A DNA stretch of 64,000 nucleotides from SSSZ01 sp016790965. GTDB lineage: Bacteria; Pseudomonadota; Gammaproteobacteria; Burkholderiales; Rhodocyclaceae. The position numbers were made by a program, and so were the translations under genes. The stretch is taken from contig JAEUNZ010000016.1 of assembly GCA_016790965.1 (NCBI GenBank), positions 1-64,000 of the forward strand. The letters are read 5' to 3'. Under the pieces are notes generated by a model. That model had not been told where the DNA came from. It saw only the letters and a program-made list of their open reading frames with translations, and ran no database searches. Shown here piece after piece: positions 61,240 through 64,000 of this stretch (positions are counted from its first letter, which is position 1; every line of letters begins with the position of its first letter).

Positions 61240-61983
61240 TCACGTATCGCAATCGTCATCTCCGAAAAGGGCCTCGCCGACACCCCACCCCAAAGCCAAG
61301 GCCCCGAGGGTGCACCAAAACCCCAGCCCGGTCTCCGGCTTGCGGGGGGAGGAGGGTCGGTTCGGGGGCGGATATGGCGAATGACTCTCCAGCCCGGTCT
61401 CGAGCTTGCGGGGCGAGGAGGGCCACGCCGGAGAATGGCGCTCGGCCCAGCGTGACAAGCTGTCCAAGCCGGGCGCGGCAGTCAGGATCAGGGAGAGACG
61501 CAGCGTCACAGGGCCGCTGGTCGGCAAGCCCCGCCTCTTGAGGGCGGCTAGCGGATCTTCCAGCGTCTGGACCAGTTCGCCAAGCCAATCCCGTATTTCG
61601 ATCAGCGAGTGTCGATAGACGCCGGCAAGGAGATCGCGGGCATCCCTCGCCGTGCCCTGGGCCGCCAGGGCACACACGCCGTGATAGCCGGCGAGAATGT
61701 CCCGCAATGGCGCCTCGAATCGTCCCACCGCTCGATACACCACCAGATCGCTCGCGTCTTGCTTCGCCAGTACCTCGCGCATCAAATCGTCGGTCCGCTC
61801 GGAAAGCCGACCCAAGGTGCTCGTCAGCAGGGACAAGTGGTGCTGGACGCTGGCAAACATGTCCACCACCGGAGCGGTCAGCCCCACAGGGGCATCGAGT
61901 TCCACCGTCAGCGTTTGCCACACCGGGCGCATCGCTTCGCCCAGGACGGTCAGATGGCGGGGCAGCGGGGATGTTTCACTCAT
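61240..61983 (-). CDS. Hypothetical protein with Asp/Cys-rich C-terminal tail
   Basis: 247 residues starting MSETSPLPRHLTVLGEAMRP. The first 190 residues are helical (VDMFASVQHHLSLLTSTLGR, ARDLLAGVYRHSLIEIRDWL) without cysteine except one. Then comes a 22-residue unit repeated almost exactly (PSSPRKLETGL and PSSPRKPETGL), a hydrophobic segment (CTLGALALGWGVGEALFG) and the tail GDDDCDT. The tail resembles that of the next gene (ALFGDDDCD against SLFGGDCDC). Last gene of a minus-strand cluster. No family recognised. Confidence 0.7.
   Translation of the reverse strand: MSETSPLPRHLTVLGEAMRPVWQTLTVELDAPVGLTAPVVDMFASVQHHLSLLTSTLGRLSERTDDLMREVLAKQDASDLVVYRAVGRFEAPLRDILAGYHGVCALAAQGTARDARDLLAGVYRHSLIEIRDWLGELVQTLEDPLAALKRRGLPTSGPVTLRLSLILTAAPGLDSLSRWAERHSPAWPSSPRKLETGLESHSPYPPPNRPSSPRKPETGLGFWCTLGALALGWGVGEALFGDDDCDT
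61323..61422. repeat. Two 34-bp direct repeats inside the DCD-tail gene
   Basis: Units at 61323-61356 and 61389-61422 agree at 31 of 34 bases; the period is 66 bp, exactly 22 codons, so the protein has an in-frame duplication (PSSPRK-ETGL). Other cause: an inserted dispersed repeat. Confidence 0.8.
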
Positions 61984-62015
61984 CGTGCCACCTTTCGGGT
62001 ATCCACGACGGCTTC

Positions 62016-62219
62016 CTACAGATCACAATCGCAGTCGCCGCCGAAAAGGGACGACAGAATCGATACGCCCGTCAGGAGCAGCACCAGATTGAGCAGGCCG
62101 CTCGACCAAGGCCGGGGCGTGCGGGCGAACAAGGCCGAAAGAACCAGCAGTATCAGTAAGAGTGCAAGGCTCTGTCCTGCGATGCCGGCGAAAACGGCAA
62201 TGATGAAATCGATGACCAT
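62016..62219 (-). CDS. Small membrane protein with Cys/Asp tail
   Basis: 67 residues starting MVIDFIIAVFAGIAGQSLAL. Two membrane helices (FIIAVFAGIAGQSLALLLIL to LSALFA, then SGLLNLVLLLTGVSILSSLF) and the tail GGDCDCDL. Ribosome site GGGAGG lies 5 nt before the ATG. It precedes the 247-residue gene by 32 bp and follows the WYL gene by 61 bp. No family recognised; the shared tail suggests the two proteins work together. Confidence 0.72.
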   Translation of the reverse strand: MVIDFIIAVFAGIAGQSLALLLILLVLSALFARTPRPWSSGLLNLVLLLTGVSILSSLFGGDCDCDL

Positions 62220-62280
62220 GGTGAGCCTCCCGAGGGTGAATGGGACCAGTGTATTGGCCCGGTGGCTCAAAAACTGCGCC

Positions 62281-63273
62281 TCAGGAATTGACCAGAAAAC
62301 ACCCGTGATAGCGGGCGGTCAGCGCCGCGACCTCGTCCGCGACCGCCTGGCGCAGCGCTTGCGGCGCCTCGACCTCCACATGCCGTCCATGGCGCAGGAT
62401 ATCCATCAGCAGTTCCCGTTCGTCGGCATAGGGCACATGCAGGCGGTAGCTGCCGTCGGGCAGGGCTTCGGCGCGTTGCTCCGGGTGCCAGCGTTCGGAG
62501 CGGACCCAGCGCGCCCGTTCGGGCGAGAAGCGCAGCACCGCCCAGCCCTTGGGCTGCCCGGAGAAAATGCCGTAGGCCGAGGCGTAGTGCGCCTCCAGCT
62601 GGGCCTCGGGCACGTCGCGCGCCTTTTCGCGCAAGACCTTGACCCGCTGGAGGGCATCCACCGAAAAGCTGCGCAGCGCTCGCCGCCAGTGGCACCAGGC
62701 ATCCAGATACCAGTTGTCGCGGTAATGAACGAGGCGTTGCGGCGAGACGGTACGAACATTGGCTTCGTCCCGCCCCCGGTTCCAGGCCTCGATCTCGATG
62801 CGCCGGCGTTGCAGCAGGGCCAGGGCGACAGCGGTGAAAAAGCGCAGCTCGACCGGGCGCCTGGCCATCGACAGTAGCCGCACCCGCTGGGTGATTTCGT
62901 TTGCCGCGTGGCCCGAGGCCTCCAGCAGGGCGGCCAGCCGGGCCTGCAAGGGCGCGACGTGAGAGGCCAGGATCCCCGGCTCGATATCGCCCAGGAGCTT
63001 GTGGGCGGCGAGCAGCGCGTAGAGTTCGCCGGCCGAGAACCACAGGCCGGGCAACTCGTAGGCCGGGCCGGTGGCTTTGTGGTTCTCGAAGCGATAGCCC
63101 CCGGCCTCGCGGTCCCAGACGATCGGTGCATGCAGACGGTCGCGCAGGTATTCCATGTCGCGCTTGAAGGTCGCCCTGGAGATGTCGAACTCTTCCAGGA
63201 ACGCGGTGATCGACACCAGGCCCCGCTCGTGGAGCATCTGGTCGATGCGGTAAAAGCGCTCGGTACGATTCAT
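62281..63273 (-). CDS. HTH-WYL transcriptional regulator
   Basis: 330 residues starting MNRTERFYRIDQMLHERGLV. DeoR-like winged helix (SITAFLEEFDISRATFKRDM) and a WYL domain (RRRIEIEAWNRGRDEANVRT, then the signature VHYRDNWYLDAWCHWRRALR) followed by a C-terminal extension. WYL proteins bind single-stranded DNA or small ligands and often control defence or DNA-damage genes. Its position, 29 bp after higA and 61 bp before the small membrane gene, suggests it regulates the cluster. Confidence 0.9.
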   Translation of the reverse strand: MNRTERFYRIDQMLHERGLVSITAFLEEFDISRATFKRDMEYLRDRLHAPIVWDREAGGYRFENHKATGPAYELPGLWFSAGELYALLAAHKLLGDIEPGILASHVAPLQARLAALLEASGHAANEITQRVRLLSMARRPVELRFFTAVALALLQRRRIEIEAWNRGRDEANVRTVSPQRLVHYRDNWYLDAWCHWRRALRSFSVDALQRVKVLREKARDVPEAQLEAHYASAYGIFSGQPKGWAVLRFSPERARWVRSERWHPEQRAEALPDGSYRLHVPYADERELLMDILRHGRHVEVEAPQALRQAVADEVAALTARYHGCFLVNS

Positions 63274-63302
63274 GTCATGGTGCGTATCGGAATCCGGAGC
63301 CT

Positions 63303-63608
63303 TCAAGCCGCTTTGGGCAGTGGGCGCACTTCGGCGGCAATTTTTTCTCCGTTCTGACTTGCCGCCTTCTTGAGATCGAAGGTGGTTTGCAAGTTGAGCC
63401 AGAACTGTGGCGTGGTGTCGAAATAGCGTGCCAGCCGCAGGGCGGTATCCGGGGTCACGGCGCGGCGCTCGCGTACCACGTCGTTGATGCGCGGCGCCGG
63501 CACATGCAGGGCAAGGGCCAGCGCGTTGGCGCTCATGCCCAGGGGGGCGAGAAATTCCTCGCGGAGGATTTCGCCCGGGTGAATCGGGCGCAGGCGGTTG
63601 GTAGCCAT
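63303..63608 (-). CDS. higA: HigA-type antitoxin
   Basis: 101 residues starting MATNRLRPIHPGEILREEFL, the standard HigA opening. Cro/C1-like HTH (LALALHVPAPRINDVVRERR, then AVTPDTALRLARYFDTTPQF). Binds HigB and represses the operon. It comes second, after the toxin gene, as is usual for hig loci, with a 10-bp gap. Confidence 0.94.
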   Translation of the reverse strand: MATNRLRPIHPGEILREEFLAPLGMSANALALALHVPAPRINDVVRERRAVTPDTALRLARYFDTTPQFWLNLQTTFDLKKAASQNGEKIAAEVRPLPKAA

Positions 63609-63618
63609 GGCAGTCCTT

Positions 63619-63900
63619 TCAGTGGTAGTCCACGATTTCAACGTGCTCCGGTCCCCCGGCAGTCCAGACGAAGCAGACGCGCCATTGGTCATTGACGCGG
63701 ATGCTGTGCTGGCCGGCGCGATCCCCGGCCAAGGCTTCGAGGCGGTTGCCGGGAGGCGATCGCAAATCGCGCAACTCCACGGCGTCGTCCAGCATTTGCA
63801 GCTTGCGCTGGGCGACGGCTTCGATGTTGCGAAACCGCCTGGGGCTATCACCTTCGTACAACGCTTCGGTATCGGCGCAGCGGAACGAACGGATGGTCAT
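63619..63900 (-). CDS. higB: HigB-type RelE-family toxin
   Basis: 93 residues starting MTIRSFRCADTEALYEGDSP. RelE/HigB fold with VAQRKLQMLDDAVELRDLRS, the RLEALAGDRAGQHSIRVNDQ core and QWRVCFVWT; C-terminal HVEIVDYH carries the catalytic-type His. Ribosome-dependent mRNA cutting is the known role. The promoter's -10 ends 5 nt before the ATG, so the message may be leaderless. Confidence 0.94.
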   Translation of the reverse strand: MTIRSFRCADTEALYEGDSPRRFRNIEAVAQRKLQMLDDAVELRDLRSPPGNRLEALAGDRAGQHSIRVNDQWRVCFVWTAGGPEHVEIVDYH

Positions 63901-63905
63901 GGCGC

Positions 63906-63941
63906 AATATAGAATCCGCTGCGTTTAACGTCAAGCGTTAA
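63906..63941 (-). promoter_or_regulatory. higBA promoter with overlapping operator
   Basis: On the minus strand TTGACG (63934-63929), a 17-bp spacer, and TATATT (63911-63906) make a strong sigma-70 promoter. The inverted repeat TTAACG/CGTTAA with a 5-bp centre (63925-63941) covers the -35 box and is probably the HigA operator. The -10 ends 5 bp before the higB ATG. Confidence 0.85.
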
Positions 63942-64000
63942 GTATCGAGGGCCAGCCAGGGGGCGGCAATTTCAGCGAGTGATTCCGGTCTCGTCTGACT

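Noticed and set aside
61323..61422. CRISPR-like array
   Set aside because: Only two units, no further spacers, and they lie in frame inside a coding region.

Overview
The window is a gene-dense, GC-rich stretch of a Gram-negative chromosome. The gene set (hopanoid-type squalene genes hpnC/hpnD/hpnE, aat-bpt, LexA with ImuA/ImuB, a GNAT-fused acyl-CoA synthetase, MnmC, MnmH, FabI, ETF-QO, KUP, and buf-type metal-stress genes) fits a betaproteobacterium, most likely of the Rhodocyclales. The taxonomic call is inferred from gene content, not from a marker-gene alignment.

Layout. 1-1477: the end of a bufferin-type operon (MNIO enzyme fragment, BufC partner, DoxX membrane protein). 1358-5543: mnmC, a hypothetical gene and lysS on the minus strand. 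5889-9868: a GGDEF-EAL protein translationally coupled to a small exported two-cysteine protein, with a paralogue of the latter nearby. 9964-15470: bpt, aat and a ferric-iron ABC transporter split into divergent fbpC and fbpB plus a separate fbpA, with Fur-like sites. 15579-17202: a polysaccharide pyruvyl-transferase-like protein and an NlpC/P60 hydrolase. 17317-21372: an acuI / degenerate-GGDEF response regulator / prpE operon behind a FadR-like palindrome. 21600-29694: a DUF218 protein, a Pat-type acetyltransferase/synthetase, a methyltransferase, mnmH-tesA, an orphan YbbA and a LivK-type binding protein. 29789-34678: a barrel/FecR pair and hpnCDE. 34718-38262: tRNA-Leu(UAG), a large exported TPR-CHAT protein and a small hypothetical. 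38373-46864: an MscS/cNMP channel, lhgO, ppiD, fabI, ETF-QO, a thioesterase and a periplasmic protein. 47187-49405: dgt and a TacA/TacT toxin-antitoxin pair. 49700-58000: a membrane-embedded patatin lipase, kup behind a shortened kdpDE, and an HD-GYP protein. 58140-61126: an SOS locus (LexA box, lexA, imuA, imuB). 61240-63941: a minus-strand accessory cluster of higB, higA, a WYL regulator and two unrecognised membrane proteins, at the place where imuC/dnaE2 would often follow imuB.

Three families of short dispersed palindromic or inverted-terminal-repeat elements lie between genes. Several begin at, or within 2 nt of, the stop codon of the preceding gene, which suggests a shared targeting or transcript-ending role. 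The most promising candidate for an undescribed system is the 61240-63941 cluster: two membrane proteins with the same Asp/Cys-rich carboxyl tail behind a WYL regulator and a HigBA pair whose promoter overlaps its operator. Also notable are the secreted CHAT protein 21 nt after a tRNA, the four-cysteine FbpC tail, and the c-di-GMP enzyme coupled to a two-cysteine exported protein family.
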